Assembly (NCBI GenBank): GCA_016744725.1 | Contig: JADGDW010000045.1 | Coordinates: 11,186-26,920 of the forward strand | Origin: Candidatus Albibeggiatoa sp. nov. BB20 | Lineage (GTDB): Bacteria > Pseudomonadota > Gammaproteobacteria > Beggiatoales > Beggiatoaceae | DNA length: 15,735 nucleotides | Direction of reading: 5' to 3' | Shown here: positions 7,429 through 15,133 of the stretch, piece after piece | How the letters are laid out: every line of letters begins with the position of its first letter | How positions within the stretch are numbered: position 1 is the first letter of the stretch | Translations under genes and position numbers: made by a program | Notes under the pieces: model-generated | What the model was told of the DNA's origin: nothing | What the model saw: only the letters and a program-made list of their open reading frames with translations | The model's database searches: none

Positions 7429-7933
7429 AATCATTTTTTAAATTTTTTAACACACTAAATGGATTGCTATGCTCTCTAAACTCTTCCCACTGTTCCGCTT
7501 GTTGATATTCATTCTTAGGACAAACATCATGATTTGCGATAATAGGCAAGGCCAAAATTAGCTCATCTTCTACAAGTGAAATCAGTTGAATGGGATTGTG
7601 CTCTAGCTCTAAAGCATCATATCCACCAGGTAAGTCATTTTCTGTATGTCGTTGAGTCAAAATCATTAACCCAACTTTTTGATTAACCACCCAAGCGACA
7701 GGTTTTAAGCAGCGTTGACAAATAAGCCCAACTGTTGCGCCGATATGCCCTTGAATCAAGTGATGATTATCTTCGTCTTGAGTAAAGTGCCATTCAAATA
7801 AAGCTTTGCCTTGTTTATCATTCAGGCTGCTTTGCAAACGCGGCATATCATCAAAATCTATCTCACCTTTTAAGACAACTGATTGTTGTGCAAGGTGAAT
7901 TGGGTCTATTTCTTTGGGTAAGTCATTTAACAT
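7427..7933 (-). CDS. yceD: YceD/DUF177 family protein
   Basis: The 168-residue protein is of the family encoded beside rpmF in most bacteria, linked to 23S rRNA accumulation and large-subunit assembly. Family marks are the N-terminal LPKEIDPIHLAQQ, the central CQRC in VGLICQRCLKPV, the VEDELILALPI segment, a cysteine in HDVCPKN and the C-terminal NPFSVLKNLK. The length is normal. The start ATG fits the family N-terminus; no Shine-Dalgarno sequence precedes it, and the promoter -10 element lies only 9 bp upstream, so the message may be leaderless. It is the first gene of the fab block. Confidence 0.93.
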   Translation of the reverse strand: MLNDLPKEIDPIHLAQQSVVLKGEIDFDDMPRLQSSLNDKQGKALFEWHFTQDEDNHHLIQGHIGATVGLICQRCLKPVAWVVNQKVGLMILTQRHTENDLPGGYDALELEHNPIQLISLVEDELILALPIIANHDVCPKNEYQQAEQWEEFREHSNPFSVLKNLKND

Positions 7934-7942
7934 GAGGCGGGA

Positions 7943-7971
7943 ATTCTATAATAAATGGGTTCGCTTATCAA
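7943..7971 (-). promoter_or_regulatory. sigma70 promoter of the yceD-rpmF-plsX-fab operon
   Basis: On the minus strand TTGATA (7966-7971) and TAGAAT (7943-7948) are separated by exactly 17 bp, each matching 5 of 6 consensus positions. The start codon of yceD is at 7931-7933, so transcription would begin within a few bases of it. Confidence 0.7.
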
Positions 7972-8126
7972 GCACGTTATTTTATGATGTTAAGTTGGCT
8001 ATTTCAAACTAAAAATAATGAAACTGACAGGCTCTATCTTAAGTGGATATGCTTAACTCAAATTCTAACATTTATTTAGTGACTTTTATATTTAAGCCAA
8101 GATCACCATATTTAAGCTTTAAAGGT

Positions 8127-8157
8127 TTGATTTTGAGCAATAGAAAAATGCTACAAT
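8127..8157 (+). promoter_or_regulatory. tentative promoter for the WD40 gene
   Basis: TACAAT at 8152-8157 is a good -10 hexamer. The best -35 candidate, TTGATT at 8127-8132, gives a long 19-bp spacer. The site lies 57 bp before the ATG. The 281-bp gap (7934-8214) between the divergent genes is otherwise AT-rich and featureless. Confidence 0.3.
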
Positions 8158-8214
8158 AAGCATATAAAAATAATAATCATCTCATAGTAGCATATCACAC
8201 GTTATACCACCTCG

Positions 8215-9210
8215 ATGAAGAATACATCACAAATACAGCAAACTGAATTGGATGCAGGTTTTGTTTTGCCTTCTGGTTTTCCATTTTTGCCAGATGAGCT
8301 AGAAACTCGGACTGAATTTAAACAGCGTCTACATGGTTTATTAAAACATCCTATTATTGCAGGTCATGCCCAGCTTGTGACTGATAGTTATAATACAGTG
8401 TCTCAAGCATTGCCTATCCAAGTGACATGGGAACAATGGGCGCTGCCGTTTCAAGATCAAGCGGGCGATATTCATTTGCGTTTACAGGACTCACAGATTG
8501 AGCAGTTAAATAAATCTAGTTCATCTCATCCCGTTTATGCGCAACTCAAATTAGTTGAAAATGGCAATAAAAAAGAGGCTAAGCCAGATAATATTATATT
8601 TAAAATTACAGGATTGCATTTAAAAACTAAAAATTATTTAGTACCTATTTACCATCAATTACCGCCAGCTTTATTGTATAGTTTGGAAGCGCATCAGAAT
8701 TGGACTAAAGCGGTCAGTTTTACCCAGCATGATAGTTTAATGCTTGCTTCAGCCAGCGAAGATAATACGATTCGTTTGTGGCAAGTTGGAAGTGGGCAAC
8801 AGCCAAATGTGACATTTGAAGCGAAAAGTGGGGTGAATTCTATTGCGTTTAGTCCTGATGGGAAGTTATTAGCTTCGGGCAGCAATGATACATTAATCCG
8901 TTTGTGGAATGTAGAAACAGGACAAGAGCATCAGATTTTACAAGGTCATGAATATACTGTTTTTTCAGTTGCATTTAGTCCTGATGGTCAAGTATTAGCT
9001 TCGGGTAGTGTGGATAAAACCATACGCTTGTGGGATGTGCAAACAGGTCGAGAATTATTTACCTTGCGTGGTCATGATGGCTGGGTTTTTTCAGTTGCCT
9101 TCAGCCCCGATGGACGTTATTTGGCTTCAGGCAGTCGCGATAAAACCGTAAAATTATGGGATGTGAGCAATGGAAACGAATTATTAACATTGCCTCATCA
9201 ATCAAATTGA
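8215..9210 (+). CDS. WD40-repeat protein with four repeats
   Basis: The 331-residue protein has no signal peptide or membrane segment visible and is likely cytoplasmic. Residues 1 to about 155 form an unrecognised N-terminal region. Four WD40 repeats follow, beginning near residues 158, 203, 245 and 287. They carry the pattern VxSVAFSPDG..LASGS.DKTIRLWDV, with FSPDG in repeats 2-4 and RLW/KLW in all four. The last three are close to consensus and the first is more diverged. The chain ends nine residues after the last repeat. Four blades cannot close a standard seven-blade propeller, so the protein may pair up, may have lost repeats, or the N-terminal region may supply blades. No enzymatic domain is seen. 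The ATG has no clear ribosome-binding site. Its partner is unknown; neighbours give no clue. Confidence 0.85.
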   Translation: MKNTSQIQQTELDAGFVLPSGFPFLPDELETRTEFKQRLHGLLKHPIIAGHAQLVTDSYNTVSQALPIQVTWEQWALPFQDQAGDIHLRLQDSQIEQLNKSSSSHPVYAQLKLVENGNKKEAKPDNIIFKITGLHLKTKNYLVPIYHQLPPALLYSLEAHQNWTKAVSFTQHDSLMLASASEDNTIRLWQVGSGQQPNVTFEAKSGVNSIAFSPDGKLLASGSNDTLIRLWNVETGQEHQILQGHEYTVFSVAFSPDGQVLASGSVDKTIRLWDVQTGRELFTLRGHDGWVFSVAFSPDGRYLASGSRDKTVKLWDVSNGNELLTLPHQSN

Positions 9211-9274
9211 AGGCTTATATAGTAGTTTCGTTATAAATTGTTACAGATATAGTCATTTTATTCTAAAGTGATAC

Positions 9275-9289
9275 AGGACTGGCAGTCCT
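9275..9289. repeat. 15-bp palindromic repeat, copy 2
   Basis: AGGACTG-G-CAGTCCT is a perfect palindrome with a single central base. It is the best-conserved of the three copies seen and lies 65 bp after the WD40 stop, where it could add a weak hairpin to that transcript. No T-run follows, so it is not a typical intrinsic terminator. Confidence 0.65.
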
Positions 9290-9323
9290 CGATTTTGAAA
9301 TTGATTGATATTTAAAGTGTAAA

Positions 9324-9338
9324 AGGACTGCCAATCCT
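9324..9338. repeat. 15-bp palindromic repeat, copy 3
   Basis: AGGACTGCCAATCCT differs from copy 2 at two places. It keeps a full stem on the minus strand through one G-T wobble (AGGATTG/CAGTCCT). It lies 34 bp beyond the end of copy 2 in the opposite relative orientation, judged by its flanks. Confidence 0.6.
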
Positions 9339-9425
9339 AACACATAAACCGAAATTGACTATATTAATCTTAAATGGTTATAGCTATGCAAATAAAAATT
9401 CTCATGTAACACTATAAGAAGAAAA

Positions 9426-9880
9426 TCACTGTATATCATAAGTATTCAATTTTTGCAGTTGTCCAAACGATGCTGGCAACTTTTTTAGCTCGTTATTATC
9501 TAATCCTAATCTACTCAATTTTTGCAATTGTCCAAACGATGTTGGTAACTCTTTTAGTTGGTTTTTATATAAACTTAAATAATTTAAGCTTTGCAGTTAC
9601 CTAAACGACGTTGGTAGCTCTTCTCTAAACCCAGATGCAAACACACTTGTGTTATAACTGGTGGCAGGGTTCATAGCATAACGCTTGAACAATTTGCTTA
9701 GGTTAATACTATGATTATTAATGTTAAAACCGCTATTATTGGAGTCTACCATGCAATCCAACATAAACATCTTCCTCGCTATATAGCTGAGTTTTGCTAC
9801 TGCTTTAATTGATGGTTTCAACTTGAACTTTAGTTTATGTTGCTCTCAGAACTCCTCCCTTGCCTTATCATCTTCTTAAT
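9426..9880 (-). pseudogene. leucine-rich-repeat protein gene, broken by stops
   Basis: One minus-strand frame reads, from about 9880: DDKAREEF, stop, EQHKLKFKLKPSIKAVAKL..., then EELPTSFR, stop (9597-9599), LQSLNYLSLYKNQLKELP, TSFGQLQKLSRLGLDNNELK, KLPASFGQLQKLNTYDIQ, stop (9426). The C-terminal part is made of 23-residue (69-bp) leucine-rich repeats of the LPxSFGQLQKL type, with units 69 bp apart at the DNA level. At 9597-9599 the sequence is TTTAGGTAACTG where the next unit has TTTGGACAATTG. Simple substitutions therefore turned Gly-Gln into Arg-stop. A further stop lies upstream, and another TAA occurs just beyond 9880. The segment before the repeats is not recognised. It is a remnant of a longer LRR gene; a protein starting at an internal codon is possible but unlikely. 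Confidence 0.75.
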
Positions 9881-9915
9881 TTTGGCTGATCATTATGAGT
9901 AAGCAGGAAATTTTT
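9835..9915. repeat. copy B of an ~80-bp diverged repeat
   Basis: This aligns with 709-787 in the same orientation, with shared blocks TTATGTTGCT, TGCCTTATCA and CAGGAAAT. Here it overlaps the upstream end of the LRR pseudogene and reaches the stop codon of the histidine phosphatase gene. Confidence 0.55.
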
Positions 9916-10439
9916 TATGGTGTAATCGTATAAATATCACCATATTGTACTTGTAATCTAAACATATTTTGTAATGGAATTTCTAATAGCCACGCCAAAA
10001 TAGCTCGAACCACTCCAGCATGAGTCACGATGGCGACGGTTTGGTAATCTTTAGTCGATAGCTGTTCTACAAACTCTGTTACACGTTGATAGAGCTGCAC
10101 AAAACTTTCACCTTCCTCAGTTTGTACGTTGACGAAGTCATCTAACCATAAACCGAATTGTTTTGATTTAATGTCATCCCAGTTTTTTAACTCCCAAGCC
10201 CCAAAATTCATTTCTAATAAGCGGCTATCTTTTTGATAAAATTGGGTTGGAATCGATTGGGCTAATTGAGTACAGCGTGACAGCGGGCTGCTAAAAACTG
10301 CATCATAGTGAGAATAAAGCCGCGACAAAATAGCTTGTTTCTCAGTCTCAAATGAAGTTGCTAACGATATATCAGTTTGTCCATAACAAATGCCCGTAGC
10401 AATATCAGGTTTGGTATGGCGAATTAAATGAATTTGCAT
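9915..10439 (-). CDS. cobC: histidine phosphatase, alpha-ribazole phosphatase-like
   Basis: This 174-residue member of the histidine phosphatase (phosphoglycerate-mutase-like) superfamily forms a phosphohistidine intermediate. The N-terminal LIRHTKPD holds the catalytic His after Arg. GICYGQTDI is the pattern typical of alpha-ribazole-5'-phosphate phosphatases, which act late in cobalamin nucleotide-loop assembly. Other marks are SSPLSRC, the acid LLEMNFGAWE and the second His in VTHAGVVRA. The length fits a cytoplasmic single-domain enzyme. No other cobalamin gene is in the window, so the exact substrate is inferred from sequence pattern only. It is divergent from the kinase gene, with a 134-bp gap, and converges on the LRR debris. 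Confidence 0.8.
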   Translation of the reverse strand: MQIHLIRHTKPDIATGICYGQTDISLATSFETEKQAILSRLYSHYDAVFSSPLSRCTQLAQSIPTQFYQKDSRLLEMNFGAWELKNWDDIKSKQFGLWLDDFVNVQTEEGESFVQLYQRVTEFVEQLSTKDYQTVAIVTHAGVVRAILAWLLEIPLQNMFRLQVQYGDIYTITP

Positions 10440-10493
10440 AAATATTCCATATCACAATCTTTTTATTTAAAATCTATTCAATATTATTACTCG

Positions 10494-10507
10494 AATTCAA
10501 GTGAATT
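10494..10507. promoter_or_regulatory. short inverted repeat between the divergent phosphatase and kinase genes
   Basis: AATTCA-AG-TGAATT has perfect 6-bp arms around 2 bp, in an otherwise very AT-rich 134-bp divergent gap. It could be an operator for either gene; an AT-rich palindrome of this size can also occur by chance. Confidence 0.25.
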
Positions 10508-10573
10508 TTTTCTATATTTAAATAAATATTTTTTATTATCTAAAAACATCAATGCCAGCCGAGGGTATTTGCT

Positions 10574-13500
10574 ATGACAATTGGACGTAAGCTCGCTTTA
10601 GGGTTTGGTTTTTTACTCATCATGTTGGTTGCTGTTGGCTCAGTGATCTATGTGCTGAATGATATTGTGTTGGGTAAAGCACGGGAAATGAGTCAGGATG
10701 ATGTCCCAGGGGCGATTCTGTCTTTATCGCTATTGGATGAAATTAGTGATATGAATACCAGCGTACTCAAATACATCATAGGTAAAGGCAGAGAAAAAGA
10801 TGGTTTTGAGAAAAATAAACAAGAATTTATTGATTTTCTTGAAGAGCTTAAACCCTTGGAGTCCAAAGAGGATGAGAGTAAGGTCATACGACGTATTGAA
10901 TTCTTATTCAATAAATATGTGACAACCATTGAGCAACAAATTTTTGAGCGTTATAGTCCTGATGTTGAACATTGGGCAATCAATCAAGCCCATCGGATTG
11001 AGAGTGATGGCGATGTACTTGAACGAGTGCTGAAACAAGCCAGTCAAGCTGAAATGGATGATTCATTTAAATCAACAGATATGCAAGAAGTGATGAATGA
11101 TGATTTACCGGGGATTCATAATTATTTGTCGTTAGTGGATGAAGGTGGGGATTTAATTAATGACTTACTTGAATATGTTTCAGGTGATGAGGAAGAGAAA
11201 AATGAATTTGCTGGAAACGCGGCTGAATTTGAGAAATATTTTAATCAATTAAAGCCTTTAGAAACAAAACCACATGAAGTTGAGAACCTAAGACAAATAA
11301 ATGATTTATATAACAAAATAAAAAGAGGGGCGGCCGAAATTTTCGAGCGTTATCATCCTGCAAATAAAGCGGATGCGATCATCATTTTAGATAAATTGGA
11401 ACAAGATATAATCAATGAACTAGAGGATATTTTAACTAAATTAGCGGCTGGGGAAAAACATGACGCGCTGACCGCAACTGAGGAAGTGATTTCGATTTTA
11501 AAAGATATGACTTATACCATGCTGGTGGTTATTTTCATCGCTATTATTATTGGTACGGTGGTCAGTATTGCCTTGTCACGTTCAATTAGTATTCCACTTT
11601 CAATTATCACTCGAAGTGCGCAACAGCTTGCCAATGGCGACATGAGCCTAAAAAATATTGAACGCGAACAAATGCAAAATATCATGAAGCGCAATGATGA
11701 AGTCAGCGAAATAGGCAAAGCATTTGATGCACTGACCCGATATTTCAAAGTGGTGATTAAAGATATTGTTGATATTTCTGAAGGGCTTGCAGCGGGTAAT
11801 ATGCAAATTGCGCCACAAGTTGAATACCGTGGAGATTTTATTCAAATCAAACAAGCATTAGATATTGCACTCAGAGATCAGCGCAGTGTGATTGAAGATA
11901 TTGTACATGTCTCGCAAGCGTTGGCTGAAGGCTCAGAGAATGTGAAAGCCCTTGCAGAATACCGTGGAGATACGATTCAGATTAAAGATGCCTTAGAGAC
12001 GGCTGCAACCAAACTAGCGGAAACTGCGTCTCAAAATGCGGCACAAGATTGGTTGAAAACAGGACAATCTCAGCTCAACGAGCTATTAACAGGTGAGCAA
12101 GATTTTCAACGTTTGGCAAAAAATAGTATTAGCTTCCTCACCACTTATATTGATGCAGCAATCGGTTTGTTTTATTTATTACAAGAGCCTAGCGATGAGC
12201 TTGATAATAAGCAACTGCCTAGCAAATTCCAGCAAAAATCGTATTTACAACTGATTGACAGCTATGCTTACACCCGCACTGATGAACGCCCAACAATGTT
12301 TTTAATTGGTGAAGGTCTGGTTGGACAAGCCGCTTTAGAGCATAAATTGATGAGTTTTAGCCGTCGATTTGAGGAATGTGTACCTATTGTGCAATCAGGT
12401 TTAGCCGATATGTTGCCAAGTCATGTAACGATTGTGCCGTTTTTATATGAAAATGAATTAAAAGGAGTGATTGAAATTGGTTCAACTCATGCCTTATCTG
12501 CTATTCAGCGTAACTTTTTAGAACAAGCGATGCCCAATATCGGTGTTGTGGTGAATACTGCTAAGTCACGTGGACAAATGCAAGTATTACTTGAGCAAAG
12601 CCAACAACAAGCCGAAGAATTACAATCCCAGCAAGAAGAATTACGTTTACAAAATGAAGAGTTACAAAACCAATCTGAAGAACTGCAAGTCCAGCAGGAA
12701 GAGCTGCGTGAAGTTAATGTCAATTTAGAAGATCGTAGTGCTCAATTGGAAATTCAGAAACAGGATATTCAACAGAAAAATGCCGCGTTGGAACATAATC
12801 AAGCCGAAATGGAAAAAGCCCGCCAAGCGATTGAACTGAAAGCTCAAGAATTAGAACTTGCCAGCCGTTATAAATCCGAATTTTTGGCGAACATGTCACA
12901 TGAATTGCGTACACCTTTGAATAGTTTATTGATTTTGGCGCAAATTTTAGCGGATAACAAAGCGGGTAATTTAGATAACAAACAAATTGAATATGCTCAA
13001 ACGATTCACAGTGCAGGCTCGGACTTGTTGACCTTAATCAATGAAATCCTAGATTTATCTAAAGTTGAATCAGGCAAAATGCAGGCAAATGTTGAGCCGC
13101 TGATACTCAATGAATTACTGGAAAAATTGGAACTAAAATTCCGTCATGTTGCACAACAACGACAGGTCGATTTCCATATTGATGTTGCAGAGCAAGTCCC
13201 CGCTACACTTCAAACTGATACGCAACGCTTACAACAAGTGATTAATAATTTACTATCTAATGCGTTTAAATTCACCGAACAAGGCGAAGTGCGGCTGATA
13301 ATTGAATCGCCTGAGCCTAGTGAAATAGCCCATACGAGATGGCTTGTTGATGACATTGTTGCCGTTCGAGTTAAAGATACTGGGATTGGGATTCCAAAAG
13401 ATCAGCAAGGATTGGTTTTTGAGGCATTTCAACAAGTCGATGGCGCGACCAATCGCAAATATAATGGGACGGGATTAGGGCTTTCGATTTCACGTCAATT

Positions 13501-14917
13501 GGCACATTTGCTTGGTGGTGAATTGAGGCTTAAAAGCGAACAAGCTCAAGGCAGCACTTTCACCTTGTATATTCGCAAAACTCTAAAACCCCAACAAGTT
13601 GAAGCTTCGGCTATTGATACGATTTCATCCATTGTCACGGTACAAGATTTGATGCCTAGCAGTAATGCCTCATTATCTTCGTTAACGGATGAAGCCTTAT
13701 TTTCACCTAATGAAATTTATAAAGATGATCGCGCCGATTTATCGGAACAAGATAAAACCTTACTGGTGATTGAAGATGATGATAATTTTAGCGATATTTT
13801 ATTAGAACTGGCACATGAAAAAGGCTTTAAATGTGTGATTGCCTCTGATGGGCGTATGGGGCTGCGTTTGATTGACGAATATAATCCCAGTGCGATTATT
13901 TTAGATATTGGTTTACCCGAATTGGATGGCTGGACGGTAATGGATATTCTGAAAAATGATATTCAAACCCGTCATATTCCAATTCATGTGATTTCAGGCT
14001 CGGAGCATAATCATGCGGATGCACAGAAACGTGGCGCAATTGGATGTTCACATAAACCAATGAATATACAACAATTAAGTGATGTGTTTACAGTGATTGA
14101 GCATTGCATTGAACACATTGAAAGTCAGGTATTAATTGTGTCTGATAATCCGCAACATCAACAGAATATCCAATCGACAATTTACAATGAAACGATAAAA
14201 ATCGTCGTGCAAACTAATCAAACCGAGATATTAAAAACGCTGGAACAGGCTGAATTTGATTGCGTAGTATTAGATATGGATATGGCAGACAGCAATGCCA
14301 TTTTGACCCAATTGGAGACATTACCATCCAATCCGCCCGTGATTGCTTACACTGAAAATCGCAGTTTAACTGCCAAAGAAGTGCAATTAATTAATGCGTT
14401 AAAGGACAATATGGCTTTAAAACCTGCGGCGAATCAACAGCTTTTACTGGATGAAGTGACACTGTTTTTACACCAGTTAGATCATAATTTATCGGACTCA
14501 CAACGTGAAATATTGAGTATGGAGCATAATAAAGAGGCTATTTTTACGGATAAGAAAGTGTTAGTGGTAGATGATGATATTCGCAATAGTTTTGCTTTGA
14601 CCACCGCTTTAGAAGATAAAGATATGGAGGTATCCGTTGCGATGAATGGGGAAGAAGCATTGCAACTCCTTGCTGAAAATCCAAAAATAAATATTGTTTT
14701 GATGGACATTATGATGCCACAAATGGATGGTTATGAAGCGATTGAGAAAATCCGCCAACAGCCAAAATTTAAAAAATTGCCTATCATTGCACTCACTGCT
14801 AAAGCGATGAAAGAAGACAAATCAAAATGTATCAATGCAGGCGCAAATGATTATCTGGCAAAACCGATTGATACTGAGAAATTACTGTCATTGATGCGGG
14901 TGTGGTTGTATCGGTAG
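10574..14917 (+). CDS. membrane hybrid histidine kinase with duplicated sensor and three receiver domains
   Basis: The 1447-residue inner-membrane sensor kinase has TM1 at about 8-30 and an extracytoplasmic region of about 280 residues made of two similar helical units. These start near 39 and 175; both begin DD-hydrophobic-PG and contain LKPLE.K and (I)FERY.P. TM2 is at about 312-336, followed by HAMP and two HAMP-like repeats (about 393-436 and 438-482, each with EYRGD.IQIK.AL). A GAF-like domain spans about 490-665, and a Gln/Glu-rich coiled coil about 672-768. HisKA has phospho-acceptor His776 in MSHELRTP. HATPase has NNLLSNAFKFT, DTGIGIP near 935 and GTGLGLS near 965. Receiver 1 (Asp1111, Lys1161) and receiver 3 (Asp1378) look intact. 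Receiver 2 keeps Asp1234 but has VSDN in place of the acidic pair. No HPt domain follows, so an outside phosphotransfer protein is expected. GAGGG lies about 9 nt before the ATG. The signal sensed is unknown. Confidence 0.93.
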   Translation: MTIGRKLALGFGFLLIMLVAVGSVIYVLNDIVLGKAREMSQDDVPGAILSLSLLDEISDMNTSVLKYIIGKGREKDGFEKNKQEFIDFLEELKPLESKEDESKVIRRIEFLFNKYVTTIEQQIFERYSPDVEHWAINQAHRIESDGDVLERVLKQASQAEMDDSFKSTDMQEVMNDDLPGIHNYLSLVDEGGDLINDLLEYVSGDEEEKNEFAGNAAEFEKYFNQLKPLETKPHEVENLRQINDLYNKIKRGAAEIFERYHPANKADAIIILDKLEQDIINELEDILTKLAAGEKHDALTATEEVISILKDMTYTMLVVIFIAIIIGTVVSIALSRSISIPLSIITRSAQQLANGDMSLKNIEREQMQNIMKRNDEVSEIGKAFDALTRYFKVVIKDIVDISEGLAAGNMQIAPQVEYRGDFIQIKQALDIALRDQRSVIEDIVHVSQALAEGSENVKALAEYRGDTIQIKDALETAATKLAETASQNAAQDWLKTGQSQLNELLTGEQDFQRLAKNSISFLTTYIDAAIGLFYLLQEPSDELDNKQLPSKFQQKSYLQLIDSYAYTRTDERPTMFLIGEGLVGQAALEHKLMSFSRRFEECVPIVQSGLADMLPSHVTIVPFLYENELKGVIEIGSTHALSAIQRNFLEQAMPNIGVVVNTAKSRGQMQVLLEQSQQQAEELQSQQEELRLQNEELQNQSEELQVQQEELREVNVNLEDRSAQLEIQKQDIQQKNAALEHNQAEMEKARQAIELKAQELELASRYKSEFLANMSHELRTPLNSLLILAQILADNKAGNLDNKQIEYAQTIHSAGSDLLTLINEILDLSKVESGKMQANVEPLILNELLEKLELKFRHVAQQRQVDFHIDVAEQVPATLQTDTQRLQQVINNLLSNAFKFTEQGEVRLIIESPEPSEIAHTRWLVDDIVAVRVKDTGIGIPKDQQGLVFEAFQQVDGATNRKYNGTGLGLSISRQLAHLLGGELRLKSEQAQGSTFTLYIRKTLKPQQVEASAIDTISSIVTVQDLMPSSNASLSSLTDEALFSPNEIYKDDRADLSEQDKTLLVIEDDDNFSDILLELAHEKGFKCVIASDGRMGLRLIDEYNPSAIILDIGLPELDGWTVMDILKNDIQTRHIPIHVISGSEHNHADAQKRGAIGCSHKPMNIQQLSDVFTVIEHCIEHIESQVLIVSDNPQHQQNIQSTIYNETIKIVVQTNQTEILKTLEQAEFDCVVLDMDMADSNAILTQLETLPSNPPVIAYTENRSLTAKEVQLINALKDNMALKPAANQQLLLDEVTLFLHQLDHNLSDSQREILSMEHNKEAIFTDKKVLVVDDDIRNSFALTTALEDKDMEVSVAMNGEEALQLLAENPKINIVLMDIMMPQMDGYEAIEKIRQQPKFKKLPIIALTAKAMKEDKSKCINAGANDYLAKPIDTEKLLSLMRVWLYR

Positions 14918-14975
14918 GTTGAGGGGTAATAACTGCAACATGAAATCCACACTAATTTTCACTATTGATGTACTA

Positions 14976-15133
14976 ATGTTAAAAAAACTTGTAAAAATAG
15001 GTAAAGCTGCAAAGATACTAGGTTCAAGTCCTCCCTAGTTTTGGAAATAATAACCGTATTTTCTGCTCGCTTATATGGTAGTCGTAGCCATAAGAAGTTA
15101 ATGGACGCTTTGAATGATGTTGTTAGCGCATAA
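14976..15133 (+). pseudogene. tnpA: IS607-type serine recombinase reduced to its two ends
   Basis: The start at 14976 reads MLKKLVKIGKAAKILGSSPP, then TAG at 15036-15038. This is the beginning of the MerR-like helix-turn-helix of IS607 recombinases. Directly after it, in another frame, comes LVLEIITVFSARLYGSRSHK and on to LMDALNDVVSA with TAA at 15131-15133, the very C-terminus of the same family. The catalytic resolvase domain of about 150 residues is missing, so about 450 bp were deleted with the junction near 15030-15040 and the halves left out of frame. It cannot make an active recombinase. Its end overlaps the tnpB start by 17 bp, the normal IS607 layout. Confidence 0.85.

Larger units (their letters stand above)
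9247..9364. repeat. 118-bp inverted arrangement ending in ATATAGTCA
   Basis: ATATAGTCA (9247-9255) and its exact complement TGACTATAT (9356-9364) bound the segment. Inside, each end is followed, after 19 and 17 bp respectively, by a copy of the 15-bp palindrome, so two similar units face each other. It has the look of a small non-autonomous mobile or palindromic element, without coding capacity, between the WD40 gene and the LRR pseudogene. Confidence 0.45.

Noticed and set aside
7934..8214. Possible small RNA or riboswitch in the divergent gap
   Set aside because: Apart from the two promoter candidates, no conserved fold, GC-rich stem or terminator was seen.
9275..9338. Palindromes as a pair of intrinsic terminators for the WD40 gene
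   Set aside because: No T-run follows either stem on the plus strand, and a related copy occurs inside the yceD-rpmF gap, so a repeat family fits better.
9434..9640. Regular 69-bp spaced repeats that could suggest a CRISPR or minisatellite
   Set aside because: The units translate into 23-residue leucine-rich repeats on the minus strand and lack conserved repeat/variable spacer structure.
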